A stretch of DNA of 64,000 bases from Gramella jeungdoensis (GCF_023805255.1 NZ_JAMSCK010000003.1:558001-622000), one strand, 5' to 3'. Counted from the first letter of the stretch, positions 34,186 to 46,092 are shown. The notes: generated by a model from the letters alone, not told the origin. A program made the numbers and translations.

Positions 34186-34267
34186 TCCTTTTCAATTTTA
34201 GGATAAACTTAGGCAAAATAGGCTAGTGTGCATATTAATTATTCCTAGTTTTGAATAAAAATAGTTT

Positions 34268-34768
34268 ATGTATTCAAAGAAATTCGAGATAAGATGGAGT
34301 GATCTTGATGCCAACCGGCATCTTGCAAATTCAGCCTTCATTAACTTTATGAGCCATACCAGGATGGGTTTTTTAATGGAGAACGGATTTGGCCATGAAC
34401 AGCTTTCCCATTACAATCTGGGACCTATAGTTTTCTATGAGCATATATATTACTTCAAGGAAATTTTTGCCGGTGAACCGGTAAGGGTCACCCTGGAACT
34501 CAATGGCCTTTCGGAAGACGGGAAGTATTTTGAATTTATTCATAATATCTACGATCATAATGGAATTAATTGCGCGACCTGTGAAATGATGGGCTCCTGG
34601 ATAGATCTGGAGAAAAGAAAACTGACTTCTTTACCCGGGGAACTTTATGACAAACTGGACCTTACGCCGAAGTCAAAAACTTTCAGAACATTGACCAAAG
34701 AGGATACCCGGAAATACGGTAAACGCCCACACGATTTAAGCAAAGAGGAACTGGAAAGTTTAAAATAA
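34268..34768 (+). CDS. Acyl-CoA thioesterase (hotdog fold)
   Basis: 166 residues, 4HBT type. It starts FEIRWSDLDANRHLANSAFINFM, where the catalytic Asp (SDLDANRHL) of the YbgC/4HBT group is visible, and continues with IVFYEHIYYFKEIFAGEPVRV and a hotdog helix/sheet pattern to MMGSWIDLEKRKLT. Expected to hydrolyse acyl-CoA thioesters; specific substrate unknown. A TAGTTTTG element is 14 bp upstream (34246-34253). The next gene begins 2 bp after its stop. Confidence 0.85.
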   Translation: MYSKKFEIRWSDLDANRHLANSAFINFMSHTRMGFLMENGFGHEQLSHYNLGPIVFYEHIYYFKEIFAGEPVRVTLELNGLSEDGKYFEFIHNIYDHNGINCATCEMMGSWIDLEKRKLTSLPGELYDKLDLTPKSKTFRTLTKEDTRKYGKRPHDLSKEELESLK

Positions 34769-34770
34769 AT

Positions 34771-35418
34771 ATGGCTCCAAACACTATAAATGAGATATGG
34801 TATGCCTGTTATGGTTCCAACATTAGGGAAGAGCGATTCATGTGTTATATAAACGGCGGTACTCCACCTGGTGCGGTGAGGAATTTTAAGGGCTGTACAG
34901 ACAAGACCAAACCTAAGAAGAGTAAGAAGATCAGTATTCCACACGAAATGTATTTTGCTAAAGAATCGGTTACCTGGAATGGCGGTGGAATTTGTTTTCT
35001 GAAGCCTAAAAAGGATGAGAATGTTGAAACCCTGGGCCGAACCTATCTTATCACTTCAAATCAGTTTAAGGATCTGGTAAGACAGGAACTTAAATTTGAT
35101 GGGGAGATCATTATAGACTTTGAAAAGCTAATTGAAGACGGAGAATACAATTGTATGACCAATGGCCGGTACGGATTGCTTCTATATCTGGGAGAGATTG
35201 AGGGAAGGCCGGTGGTGAGCTTTACCAGTGAGAAATTTATGAAAGATGAGATCAATCAGCCTAACCAGACATATCTTTCAACAATTATTAAAGGTTTAAA
35301 AGAGATCTATCAGTTAAGCGATGATGCAATTGTTGAATATTTCAGTGATAAACTGGGAGTGAAAGACTGGGAGATAGAAAAAGACCTTCCAGGCATCATT
35401 TCTGAAATAAATAATTAA
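34771..35418 (+). CDS. Gamma-glutamylcyclotransferase-like protein
   Basis: 215 residues. The N-terminal YACYGSNIREERF is the hallmark of gamma-glutamylcyclotransferase-like folds, and a FKGCTDKT segment follows. Later parts (GGICFLKPKK, TYLITSNQFKDLVRQEL) fit an AIG2-like barrel with an added C-terminal helical region (about 160-215). The catalytic Glu is not securely placed, so activity on gamma-glutamyl amides is only a suggestion. Co-directional with and 2 bp behind the thioesterase gene. Confidence 0.65.
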   Translation: MAPNTINEIWYACYGSNIREERFMCYINGGTPPGAVRNFKGCTDKTKPKKSKKISIPHEMYFAKESVTWNGGGICFLKPKKDENVETLGRTYLITSNQFKDLVRQELKFDGEIIIDFEKLIEDGEYNCMTNGRYGLLLYLGEIEGRPVVSFTSEKFMKDEINQPNQTYLSTIIKGLKEIYQLSDDAIVEYFSDKLGVKDWEIEKDLPGIISEINN

Positions 35419-35496
35419 AACTGCGTAGTGTACTGATAATCAATTAAAAATACTTAATTTTATTTGTGCAATGCCCCTGATATATCTGTTAAAAAG

Positions 35497-35937
35497 ATGA
35501 TCAGCAATAAACCCATACATAATTTCATTTCACTTTTTCTAATAGTATTGTTGCTCTTTCAAAGCTGCACGATCTATTATAATCAGAATTATTCTCCAGA
35601 GGAGGTCGTAAAATCAGAAAAAAAGATACGACTTACAGATAGAAATGGAGAAAAATATCCTTTTTATAAGTTAATTAGAGAGAATGGGAATTATTATGTC
35701 TTGGCAAAAAATTCTCCCTTTTTTACCAATAAATTCAAGAACAGGGAAAAGGCAGACCTGAGAATTCCAGGTTTTTCTGCTTACCAGATAGATCCGGAAG
35801 ATTATAAGGTTTTCCAGATTAAAAATACTTCCGGTTCCGCCTGGGCAACCATATCGTTAGGGGTTATCGCAATGGGCATTCTTGTATGGATTATGGTTAA
35901 AGCCTGGGAAGATGCCTGGGATTGGGGAGCTGAATAA
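35497..35937 (+). CDS. Hypothetical lipoprotein with C-terminal membrane helix
   Basis: 146 residues from the ATG at 35497; a TTG at 35464 would add 11 residues in front of the signal peptide. Lipobox LLLFQSC ends the signal at about residue 23. A mainly polar domain follows with EKIRLTDRNGEKYPFYKL and FKNREKADLRIPGF. A hydrophobic segment near the end (about 119-137, ATISLGVIAMGILVWIMVKAW) would anchor it a second time. No family recognised. Convergent with the DMT transporter gene 1 bp away. Confidence 0.6.
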   Translation: MISNKPIHNFISLFLIVLLLFQSCTIYYNQNYSPEEVVKSEKKIRLTDRNGEKYPFYKLIRENGNYYVLAKNSPFFTNKFKNREKADLRIPGFSAYQIDPEDYKVFQIKNTSGSAWATISLGVIAMGILVWIMVKAWEDAWDWGAE

Positions 35938-35938
35938 T

Positions 35939-36838
35939 TTAATTTTCGATCTTGGTTTTCTTTGCACTTACCATATAAACCCCCACAAACACGAGTATAG
36001 CAGCGATGGCTTTTACCATTGTGAGCTGGTCTGCGCCAACGGCTATGGCAAAGGCAATTGCGATCAAGGGCTGAAGGTAGATAAACGCACTTATCGTCGC
36101 TGCTGAAAGCTGCTTTAAGGCATAAATATTCAGCAGATAGGTCATAAAGGTTGTTCCTACCACTACATAGGTCATTTTCCAGATGGCATCAAAAGGCAGT
36201 TCGGTCCACTCCACAGCCGCAAACTCACCTATGGTTACCGGCAGGTTGATGAAGATCGCGATAAAAAACAGCCATTTCATCAAAGTAATGGAACTGTATT
36301 TTTTGGTAAGTGGTTTTACCAGGATAAGATAGAGTCCGTAAGAGAAAGCGTTTACAATGAAGAGGATATTACCCACCGGTACATTTGGGGCGTTAATACT
36401 TTCTTCTTTGCTGAACAGAACCAGGACAAGAGCGCCGGCCATACCAATGATAATACCAAGTGTTTTTAAAAATGTGATCTTTTCATTGATTAAAAAAGAT
36501 GCAAGGATCAGGACCATTACCGGTGATAATGTGATGATAACCGAACTGTTTATTGGTGTGGACAGGCTAAGTCCTTTAAAGAAAAAAAGCATATTGATCA
36601 CCATCCCGAACACGGCACAACCAAATATTCTTGGCCAGTCCGAAGTAGCGATCTTTTCTTTTGGTGCAAAAAGGCTTATGATCCAGAACAATATGGCAGC
36701 GCCGGTCACCCTTAGCAGAATAAATCCGAAGGGTTCTATATAAGTGGGCATAAGGCCCTTTGCAAGGGTGTGATTTATGCCATAAATAGCACTGGCAGCA
36801 AATGCTGCGAGGATGGCAAGGATCCTCCTATTCTCCAT
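35939..36838 (-). CDS. EamA/DMT family transporter
   Basis: 299 residues with ten hydrophobic helices in two EamA repeats (about 1-140 and 150-290). Typical features: GINHTLAKGLMP in helix 1, FILLRVTGAAILFW, SVIITLSPVMVLILAS, and in the second repeat TTFMTYLLNIYALKQLSAATISAFIYLQPLIA. DMT proteins export amino acids or metabolites; the substrate is unknown. Its start overlaps the end of the ArsC-like gene by 11 bp, so they are one operon. Confidence 0.9.
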   Translation of the reverse strand: MENRRILAILAAFAASAIYGINHTLAKGLMPTYIEPFGFILLRVTGAAILFWIISLFAPKEKIATSDWPRIFGCAVFGMVINMLFFFKGLSLSTPINSSVIITLSPVMVLILASFLINEKITFLKTLGIIIGMAGALVLVLFSKEESINAPNVPVGNILFIVNAFSYGLYLILVKPLTKKYSSITLMKWLFFIAIFINLPVTIGEFAAVEWTELPFDAIWKMTYVVVGTTFMTYLLNIYALKQLSAATISAFIYLQPLIAIAFAIAVGADQLTMVKAIAAILVFVGVYMVSAKKTKIEN

Positions 36839-37184
36839 GTATGGACTCTTTGGCAGCGGCTACTGTCTTTTTTGAATTCCCGATGAATATCTGGTCATTA
36901 TTGATGATCACCGGGCGCTTCAGAAATGTATAGTGTTCAAGAATCAGGTTCTTATAGCTGCCCTCATCGAGATCCTCATTTTTAAGATTTCGTTCCTTAT
37001 AAAGTCTTGCCCGCTTACTGAAAAGCGCTTCATAACTTCCAGCAAGTTCCTCCATCTCCTCCAGTTGCTCTTCAGTTATTGAATCCTCTTTTATATCCTG
37101 TAAAATAAAAGAAGAAGGGACATCAAGTTCTTTTAATATTCTTTTGCAGGTATCGCAGGTTGAAAGATGATATATTTTTTTCAT
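36828..37184 (-). CDS. ArsC/Spx-like protein
   Basis: 118 residues from the Met at 37184 (the frame continues 11 codons upstream, without support). Motif IYHLSTCDTCKRILKEL has a CxxC pair (Cys10, Cys13) in the thioredoxin-like ArsC/Spx fold, and KRPVIINNDQIFIGN is the conserved C-terminal arm. The Arg triad of true arsenate reductase is not clearly complete, so a redox or Spx-like role fits as well. Overlaps the DMT transporter gene by 11 bp. Cytoplasmic. Confidence 0.82.
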   Translation of the reverse strand: MKKIYHLSTCDTCKRILKELDVPSSFILQDIKEDSITEEQLEEMEELAGSYEALFSKRARLYKERNLKNEDLDEGSYKNLILEHYTFLKRPVIINNDQIFIGNSKKTVAAAKESIHGE

Positions 37185-37257
37185 TACGGAAGACTTTTGA
37201 ATGCAAAGAACGGACATTTCAGGAAATAGACATTTTCTTTTAAAAAAAGCTTCACAT

Positions 37258-38049
37258 TTAAGCCTGCTTATGGTCGCTACTGATTTTCAGATATTCTTTT
37301 ATTTCATCTCTTGAATAGGTGAGCACATAATCTCCCGCGGCATATGGAGCGATCTCATAGGCATTGTAATGAAGTATAACTTTGTCTTCTGTAAGGCCAA
37401 TGTTTTTGGGAAGATGGAACTTATCATCCTCGAATAACATCCCGGTGCTGTTGATATTACTATCTGAGGGGATATTCTGTTTTTTTCTAAAATCTTTTTC
37501 TACAAAAGCCAAGAACTTCTCTTTAAACAGATCTTCTTTTTTAAGAAGTTTTCCATTTTCCGGATCAAAATTCAGATAATCGGTACTTCTGTAGCCATGG
37601 GCTCCGCCCGTAAACATATCGGTATTGAATTGCAGGCAGATCACATTTTGATCATTGTAGATCACTTTGCCGTTTATGGTTGCTTCCCAGGGAAGGTCAT
37701 ATTCAGGAAATTCTTTGGCGGTTTCCTTATAATTATTGATGAAACTTTCGGCAAGTTCTTCAGGGCTTTCCATGCCTCCATCTTCCTGGTAGTCGATAGT
37801 ATTTCGCAGAAAGTCATGAATATTTTCATTGATGTTTTTAACCTGATCTTTTCCATTTTCAGCGACAGGAAAACTCAGACTTATAAAAGTGCATTCACCT
37901 TCTTCAGGATGGCAGTCGTCCAGCCTTTTTTCTATGGTTTTTGAAGAAAAGGAGAGACTTTCTTCTTTTTTCTGTTGATTTTCTTTGGGTTCATCAGCAC
38001 AGGAAACCATCAGCGAGATGATACTAATAGTAATAAGGAGTCTTTTCAC
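37258..38049 (-). CDS. RsiV-like lipoprotein (DUF4163/DUF3298)
   Basis: 263 residues. Lipobox LMVSC ends the signal at about residue 17. After a charged linker, a DUF4163-type region (about 45-140, ISLSFPVAENGKDQVKNINENI) and a DUF3298 domain (about 150-255, NTDMFTGGAHGYRSTDYLNFDPENGKLL) follow; GGAHG is the family hallmark. Such domains occur in the anti-sigma factor RsiV that binds lysozyme, and in stand-alone envelope lipoproteins as here. Function unknown. Confidence 0.85.
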   Translation of the reverse strand: MKRLLITISIISLMVSCADEPKENQQKKEESLSFSSKTIEKRLDDCHPEEGECTFISLSFPVAENGKDQVKNINENIHDFLRNTIDYQEDGGMESPEELAESFINNYKETAKEFPEYDLPWEATINGKVIYNDQNVICLQFNTDMFTGGAHGYRSTDYLNFDPENGKLLKKEDLFKEKFLAFVEKDFRKKQNIPSDSNINSTGMLFEDDKFHLPKNIGLTEDKVILHYNAYEIAPYAAGDYVLTYSRDEIKEYLKISSDHKQA

Positions 38050-38221
38050 AGCGAATACTTGTTAAATAACATGCTAAAGGTAAAGGCAATTTTGTGAATG
38101 CCCAACAGGCTCACTACATTTGTTTTTCAATTTTTCAGGATAATATCCCGAAAATATACACTTAATGATAGCCAAAAATTCAGTAAGAATATTTGAATGA
38201 GTAGGTGCTAATTTTTTACAT

Positions 38222-39364
38222 ATGAAATTTAATACCAAGACTATACATGGAGGTCAGGAAAATGCAGATCCGGCTTATGGTTCTGTAATGCCTCCCATCT
38301 ATCAAACCAGTACATATTCACAAAGTACACCGGGTGGACATAAAGGCTTTGAATATTCCCGAAGTGGTAATCCCACCAGGGCCATGCTGGAAAAATCATT
38401 GGCCAGCATTGAAAATGGAAATTACGGACTTGCTTTTGGCTCTGGCCTTGCAGCAATAGATGCGGTAGTAAAACTCTTTAAGCCCGGAGATGAAATCATT
38501 TCTACCAATGACCTGTACGGAGGTTCTTACCGGCTTTTTACAAAGATCTTTGAAGGTCTTGGTATCAAATTCCATTTTATAGGAATGCAGGATGCTGGGA
38601 AAATCGAGGACTATATTAACCCAAATACAAAACTCATCTGGGTGGAAACTCCAACCAACCCAATGATGAATGTTATAGATATTGAGGCTGTTTCAAAAAT
38701 CGCAAAAAAGCATGATCTTTTGCTGGCAGTAGATAACACCTTTGCGACCCCATATCTTCAGCAACCGCTTGATCTGGGAGCAGATATCGTGATGCATAGC
38801 GCGACTAAATATCTGGGCGGTCATAGTGATGTGGTAATGGGTGGCCTGGTTGTGAAAGATGAAAAACTGGCCGAGAAGCTCTATTTCATTCAGAATGCGA
38901 GTGGAGGAGTTTGCGGACCGCAGGATAGCTTTCTTGTTTTAAGAGGTATAAAAACATTGCATCTAAGAATGCAGCGCCATTGTGAGAACGGTGAAGCTGT
39001 GGCAAAATTCCTGAGATCTCATCCAAAAGTAGATAAGGTCTACTGGCCGGGATTTGAAGACCATCCCAACCATGATATCGCTAAAAAGCAAATGAAAGGT
39101 TTTGGAGGAATGATCTCTTTTACCACAAAAGAAAATACACTAAAGAGCGCTACCCAGATCGTAGAAAAACTGGAAGTCTTTACTCTGGCTGAATCTCTTG
39201 GTGGTGTGGAATCCCTTGCCGGCCATCCCGCAACCATGACTCATGCGTCTATTCCTGCCGAAGAAAGGGCGAAGACCGGGGTGGTAGACTCACTTATAAG
39301 GCTTAGCGTGGGGATAGAAGACGAAGAAGACCTGCTTGCCGACCTTAAACATGCTATAGGATAA
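38222..39364 (+). CDS. metB: Cystathionine gamma-synthase (trans-sulfuration PLP enzyme)
   Basis: 380 residues, standard for the Cys/Met metabolism PLP family. The PLP lysine is Lys196 in SATKYLGGHSDV, with GGSYRLF, WVETPTNPMMN and AVDNTFATPYLQ around the cofactor. GVESLAGHPATMTHASIP is the conserved C-terminal segment. Reactions in the family (cystathionine gamma-synthase, gamma-lyase, beta-lyase) cannot be separated with certainty from motifs; gamma-synthase is the usual flavobacterial annotation. Cytoplasmic. No SAM riboswitch is seen upstream. Confidence 0.85.
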   Translation: MKFNTKTIHGGQENADPAYGSVMPPIYQTSTYSQSTPGGHKGFEYSRSGNPTRAMLEKSLASIENGNYGLAFGSGLAAIDAVVKLFKPGDEIISTNDLYGGSYRLFTKIFEGLGIKFHFIGMQDAGKIEDYINPNTKLIWVETPTNPMMNVIDIEAVSKIAKKHDLLLAVDNTFATPYLQQPLDLGADIVMHSATKYLGGHSDVVMGGLVVKDEKLAEKLYFIQNASGGVCGPQDSFLVLRGIKTLHLRMQRHCENGEAVAKFLRSHPKVDKVYWPGFEDHPNHDIAKKQMKGFGGMISFTTKENTLKSATQIVEKLEVFTLAESLGGVESLAGHPATMTHASIPAEERAKTGVVDSLIRLSVGIEDEEDLLADLKHAIG

Positions 39365-39402
39365 GCTATCAAAGATTTAAATAATTTCATAGCCTGGACT
39401 AA

Positions 39403-41571
<2,169 letters not shown>

Positions 41572-41682
41572 CATTATAAACGCCTGGCCTGTAAAGGTTA
41601 AGGTCTTGGCAGGTTCAGGCTTATTTTTTAAATTGGATCTAGGAAGAGCCTGAGTTCTTCAGGCTAAACTAATATTTAGCTT
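41572..41682 (+). other. Hairpin-bearing spacer between GH97 and OMP genes
   Basis: Contains a GCCTG/CAGGC stem-loop followed by a T-rich stretch (about 41580-41630), likely the terminator of the GH97 gene, and a second small stem AGCCTGA/TCAGGCT (about 41652-41671) before the next start. No other feature seen. Confidence 0.45.
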
Positions 41683-42300
41683 ATGGGTAAGGGGTTGATT
41701 TGTTGCCTTATTTTCCTTTTCTCTATCAATACTTATTGCCAGCAATGGAGGGAGATCAGAGAGTTTGAAGTGGGCCCGATGCTTAATTATCATCACACAT
41801 CTTTATATGTGGCAAATGATATTTTCTATGATGATAAAGACGGTTATTCTAACTCCGGTTTCGAGCCTAACTATGGTTTGGGGATCTACGGCATCTATTA
41901 TTTAAAGCCTAAAATAGGTATTGGTGCTGAACTTTTCTATGACCGAACCACATCTTCCGAACTGGAGGACGATAATCATTATAATTCGCTTACTTTGTTG
42001 CCTTATGTGAATTATGACCCGTTCAGGCGGGTTAGGAATCTTTATTTTGGAGCGGGAATAGGTGTTTCCTTTATTCAGGAAGCTCCGGAGTATGGATCAG
42101 TGGTGAAAGAAGAAGATATCAGGGTGATAACCGTGCCGGTAAAACTATCTGCTTCCTATAGAATAAGGAACCAGGTAACATTTGAATTAGGGATTTACGC
42201 TGAAATTATGGAGGTTGTTATGGATCAGGTTCGCCGAAATGCCCTTTTCTTTGGTATGAAGGTTCCTCTAAACCGTGTTTTTGGAGGCTACCGCTATTAA
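41683..42300 (+). CDS. Outer membrane beta-barrel protein
   Basis: 205 residues. Signal peptide 1-20 (FSINTYCQ). Alternating hydrophobic/polar strands with aromatic girdles: FEVGPMLNYHH, YGLGIYGIYYLKPKIGIGAELFYD, SLTLLPYVNYDPF, LYFGAGIGVSFIQ, VPVKLSASYRIRNQVTFELGIYAE and a C-terminal aromatic residue Tyr. This fits an eight-stranded OmpW/OmpX-type barrel. Function unknown. Its 3' end is 1 bp from the convergent SufS-like gene. Confidence 0.75.
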   Translation: MGKGLICCLIFLFSINTYCQQWREIREFEVGPMLNYHHTSLYVANDIFYDDKDGYSNSGFEPNYGLGIYGIYYLKPKIGIGAELFYDRTTSSELEDDNHYNSLTLLPYVNYDPFRRVRNLYFGAGIGVSFIQEAPEYGSVVKEEDIRVITVPVKLSASYRIRNQVTFELGIYAEIMEVVMDQVRRNALFFGMKVPLNRVFGGYRY

Positions 42301-42301
42301 A

Positions 42302-43528
42302 CTAAAAGATCTCCTTAAAGATTTTGATGAGTTTTCTTACCTCCCTTGGAGTATTATAATGCACCAGACTTACCCTCACCACGCCGTTCCTGTCTTCCAG
42401 ATTCAGTGATTGTATCAGTTTTTTTGCATAAAAATCACCGAATCTAATTCCTATTCTGTGTTCATCAACCTTTTCAACAATCTCATTGCTCTTAAGCCTG
42501 GAATGCACAAATGAAATAGTGGGTACTCGCCTTGTGGCTTCCGCTTCAGAGATTCCTATTATCTTTACTTCAGGAATTTCATTCAGGTACTCTAAGAGAA
42601 TAGAAGCCAGCTTTTCCTCATGGGCCGCAATTAGACCGAATGTCTTTGTAAGCCTTGCCTGAAAATCTTCATCCTTTTTCCGGTTAAAATGACGCCTGTA
42701 AATCTCATTGTAATATTCGATGATCCCGAGCGTACTATAAGTAAGCTCAAAATTAAAATTCCCGGGTTGTAACTTATAAGGCACTTCTTTCTTTCCGATA
42801 AAATAATGGTTAAGGCTATCCAGCTTCAGCAATTCATCATACTTGCCATACATTACAGCCAGATGAGGGCCATAGGTCTTATACCAGCTAAAGGTGTAAA
42901 AGTCGGCATCCAGTTCTCTAACATCCACTTTCCGATGTGGAGCGTAGGCCACACCGTCAACGCATATAAGTGCCCCTGCCTTGTGAACCTCTTTCGCTAT
43001 CTCTTTTATAGGGTTGATAGTTCCCAGCACATTGGAAGCGTGAGTGACAGCTACCAGCTTTGTGCGATCGTTCATTAGTTCTTTGAGATCGTTGATCTCC
43101 AACTCCAGAGTGTCTGGGTTCACCTTCCATATCCTGACTTTAATCCCTTTTTCTTCCAGGTCCATCCAGGGAGATACATTGGCTTCATGATCGGTATCGG
43201 TAACGATCACTTCATCACCTTTTTTCCATTGTCTACTGATACTTAAGCTTAGTATCCTTAGCAGCATGGTAGTGGAAGAACCTATAACGACCTCTTCGGT
43301 CTGGTTTGCATTTATGAGTTCTGCAATTCTTGAAGTGGCATATTTGAGTTTTTCCCCGGCTTCTCTGGAGACCTTATAGGAAGCACCCAGTTGTACATTA
43401 TGATGAACCAGGTAACCGCCTATTCTTTCTATTACTTTCCCTAATACCTGTGATCCACCGGCATTATCCATAAAGATGAAGTCTCTTTTAAGAGCAGGAA
43501 ACTGTTCTCTTACAAATTCTATATCCAT
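42302..43528 (-). CDS. SufS-like class V aminotransferase lacking the desulfurase Cys
   Basis: 408 residues. PLP-binding residues are present: His114 in TDHEANV, Asp191 in CVDGVAYAPH, and Lys217 in FSWYKTYGPH. The segment equivalent to the SufS active-site loop reads RIGIRFGDFYAKKL, with no cysteine, so it is unlikely to be a true cysteine desulfurase; this matches the SufS-like (TIGR01976-type) subfamily. The substrate is unknown. The S9 peptidase gene begins its coding end 1 bp before, overlapping at 43528. Confidence 0.85.
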   Translation of the reverse strand: MDIEFVREQFPALKRDFIFMDNAGGSQVLGKVIERIGGYLVHHNVQLGASYKVSREAGEKLKYATSRIAELINANQTEEVVIGSSTTMLLRILSLSISRQWKKGDEVIVTDTDHEANVSPWMDLEEKGIKVRIWKVNPDTLELEINDLKELMNDRTKLVAVTHASNVLGTINPIKEIAKEVHKAGALICVDGVAYAPHRKVDVRELDADFYTFSWYKTYGPHLAVMYGKYDELLKLDSLNHYFIGKKEVPYKLQPGNFNFELTYSTLGIIEYYNEIYRRHFNRKKDEDFQARLTKTFGLIAAHEEKLASILLEYLNEIPEVKIIGISEAEATRRVPTISFVHSRLKSNEIVEKVDEHRIGIRFGDFYAKKLIQSLNLEDRNGVVRVSLVHYNTPREVRKLIKIFKEIF

Positions 43529-45903
43529 TATTGCCCCAATAAACTTTCATTAAATAATTCCAGGATCCTGCGATATTCATCAGTCCAGCTGCTTGGTTCT
43601 ACGAATCCGTGATCCTCCACAGGATACACGGCCATTTCCCAGTCTTCTTTACCAAGCTCGATAAGTCGCTGTGCGAGCCTTACCACATCCTGAAAATGAA
43701 CATTGGTGTCTACCATCCCGTGAGCGATCAATAGATCTCCTTCCAGGCCTTCAGCAAAATAGATCGGGGAAGACCTGCGGTAAGCGATAGGATCTTTAGA
43801 AGGTTCGTTCAGAATATTTGAAGTATACCCATGATTATAATGCGCCCAGTCGGTCACCGATCTTAAAGCTGCTCCAGCTTCAAAAGTATCGGCCTCGGTG
43901 AACATGGCCATCAGGGTGATAAAACCTCCATAACTTCCGCCATAGATTCCCACTTTTTCAGGGTCTATATTATGATTTTCAATAAGGTATTTAACCCCGT
44001 CTACCTGGTCGGTCAGGTCTTTTCCGCCCATATGCCTGTAGATCCCGGTTCTCCAGTCCCTGCCGTAGCCGGCACTTCCACGGTAATCTATATCGATAAC
44101 GGTATACCCCAGATCGGTAAGCAGGTTGTGGAACATATATTCCCTGAAGTAATTAGACCACCACTTATGAGCATTCTGAAGATATCCCGCCCCATGGACA
44201 AAAACAACAGCGGCATCATTCTTTTTATTTTCTTCAGGAATAAATAATCTTGCCGGAACCATTGCACCATCGCGGGCTTCAAATTGAATGAGTTCAGGTT
44301 CGCGCCAGCCGTAAGATGCAAATTCTTCAGACTGTCCCTTTGTTAACTGCTGAGGTTCAGAACCTACCCGGTTTTCTTTTAGAAATAACTCCCACGGTCT
44401 GTTCATATAAGAATGAGAAATGGCCAGGTATTTCTCATCGGGTGAAAGCTGCACCTGATTATTACCTGTCATGCTGGTGAGCTGTTCCGTCTTCCCACCC
44501 ATCAAAGGCATCTTGTAGAAATGTCTTTCCCCAGGATGTACCTTTGACGAGGTAAAATACCAGTGTTTTTTGTCATTGGAAATGAACGGATCAAAAACCT
44601 CATACTCGCCTGGAGTAAGGTCTTTTTTATTACCGGTTTCAACATTCAGAATATAAAGATGCGAATATCCTGATTCCTCGTTTTGAAAATAGATATGCTT
44701 ATTATCTGGCAACCACCCTAAAGTTTCATAACCATAATAAGTATAACCGATCCCGGGCCCTGCCAGCCAGGCTTCATCACGCTGGCGTTCAATTGATGTA
44801 AGACTTCCCTTATCCAGGTCGATAAGAGCGATCCAGCGATCCTTATTATCGGTAGACCTTAAATTAACCACGGCTTTTTCACCATTATCCGAAAAATGGA
44901 TCTTTGAAGGTATAACTTCGCGAGGTTCAGATTTCCAGTCTTTACCGGGATAATCTTTCGTATAGTCAGGGAGATCTTTGATTCCGGGAAGTTCTGAAGT
45001 GTCGATTATAAATACCGTATCCTTTTCCAGATCGTAAAGGGCAAGTTCTGCGGTATAATCCATATCTCCAACCTTGCTTCGGGCCGGAAGGTTCACCGTA
45101 TATCCACTTTTATCTACATAATTTGGCACATCGGTGCGTTTGCCACGTTCGCGTTTAATAAGACTGAAGCCGGCATATTTTGCGTTAGGAGAGACTTCCA
45201 GATTGCTAAGCTCACGTTCTTTCAGATAAAAGATGAAATCTTCGTCTTTATTTATCGATTCACGATACTCCTTCGAGCTTTCCTTTTCTTCTTCTCTTTG
45301 GTTAACCACCTCCAGCAGTTCCAGATTTTCCTGTTGTATCCAGTCATCCTTATCAGAAAGTTTTTTATCCTTCTTCTCAGAACCAGATCCCGATTTTATA
45401 TGAGTAAGTTGTTTAAGGCTTCCATTTTCAAAATTATAGAGAAAAGCGTTGTCTTCAGCTTCAAAGGCTATCTGGTCTTCATTCATCATAAATACCGGGT
45501 CATCTATAGAAAATGGAAGGTCCAATAGTTCTCGTTTTTTTCTTGAGCGCATGTCATAGATAAAAAGATTTCCATTTATAGTGAAAACCTTCCTGGTTCT
45601 GGCATCGTTAAAGTCACCACGGCGGGGAATAAGTTCCTGCTCCTGTGAAGCCGTAACCTTAATGATCTTTTGCGGTTCGTTGATATTGATCCTGTATAGG
45701 GAATCGGCGGGATTCTTATCCGGATTATAATCAAAGTAAATATTCTCGCTGTGTATTCCCCAGTATGGCGAACTGGGAAAGTTACCCATCCATGCAGGAT
45801 CCTGCATTATTTTTTCAACACTTAGTTCTGAAGTCTGGGCATTTATTGTAAGGTGTAGTATGCTTAAAAAGAAGGATAAGCATAAAAATGTTTTGAAATT
45901 CAT
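43528..45903 (-). CDS. S9 family dipeptidyl/prolyl oligopeptidase
   Basis: 791 residues. Signal peptide 1-22 (TINAQ). The N-terminal beta-propeller (about 40-540) contains WD/DPP-like blades such as NEESGYSHLYILNVETGNK and KKHWYFTSSKVHPGERHFY. The C-terminal alpha/beta hydrolase holds VFVHGAGYLQN, IDIDYRGSAGYGRDWR, the nucleophile in GIYGGSYGGF, Asp in HGMVDTNVHFQD, and His in VEDHGFVEPSSW. It cleaves short peptides, probably after Pro, in the periplasm for protein degradation. The 3' end overlaps the SufS-like gene by 1 bp. Confidence 0.93.
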   Translation of the reverse strand: MNFKTFLCLSFFLSILHLTINAQTSELSVEKIMQDPAWMGNFPSSPYWGIHSENIYFDYNPDKNPADSLYRININEPQKIIKVTASQEQELIPRRGDFNDARTRKVFTINGNLFIYDMRSRKKRELLDLPFSIDDPVFMMNEDQIAFEAEDNAFLYNFENGSLKQLTHIKSGSGSEKKDKKLSDKDDWIQQENLELLEVVNQREEEKESSKEYRESINKDEDFIFYLKERELSNLEVSPNAKYAGFSLIKRERGKRTDVPNYVDKSGYTVNLPARSKVGDMDYTAELALYDLEKDTVFIIDTSELPGIKDLPDYTKDYPGKDWKSEPREVIPSKIHFSDNGEKAVVNLRSTDNKDRWIALIDLDKGSLTSIERQRDEAWLAGPGIGYTYYGYETLGWLPDNKHIYFQNEESGYSHLYILNVETGNKKDLTPGEYEVFDPFISNDKKHWYFTSSKVHPGERHFYKMPLMGGKTEQLTSMTGNNQVQLSPDEKYLAISHSYMNRPWELFLKENRVGSEPQQLTKGQSEEFASYGWREPELIQFEARDGAMVPARLFIPEENKKNDAAVVFVHGAGYLQNAHKWWSNYFREYMFHNLLTDLGYTVIDIDYRGSAGYGRDWRTGIYRHMGGKDLTDQVDGVKYLIENHNIDPEKVGIYGGSYGGFITLMAMFTEADTFEAGAALRSVTDWAHYNHGYTSNILNEPSKDPIAYRRSSPIYFAEGLEGDLLIAHGMVDTNVHFQDVVRLAQRLIELGKEDWEMAVYPVEDHGFVEPSSWTDEYRRILELFNESLLGQ

Positions 45904-46092
45904 GTAGGCTTAAAATTGAAATTTTTCGTGTTAAATATCAGCCGTTATATGGCATGTGACAAGATAGTTAAATTTTGACTCTTCATTATCTGTTTAAAAG
46001 TATGACAGGTAAAATTATTAATGCCTGAAAATCAGAATATAAGAGTTTAATTTGTACTTTTAAGCTTATTTTAAAACTAAACTAGCGTCATT

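Noticed and set aside
38050-38221. Possible SAM riboswitch before the cystathionine gamma-synthase gene
   Set aside because: Only a short GGATAATATCC palindrome is present; the conserved SAM riboswitch cores are not found.
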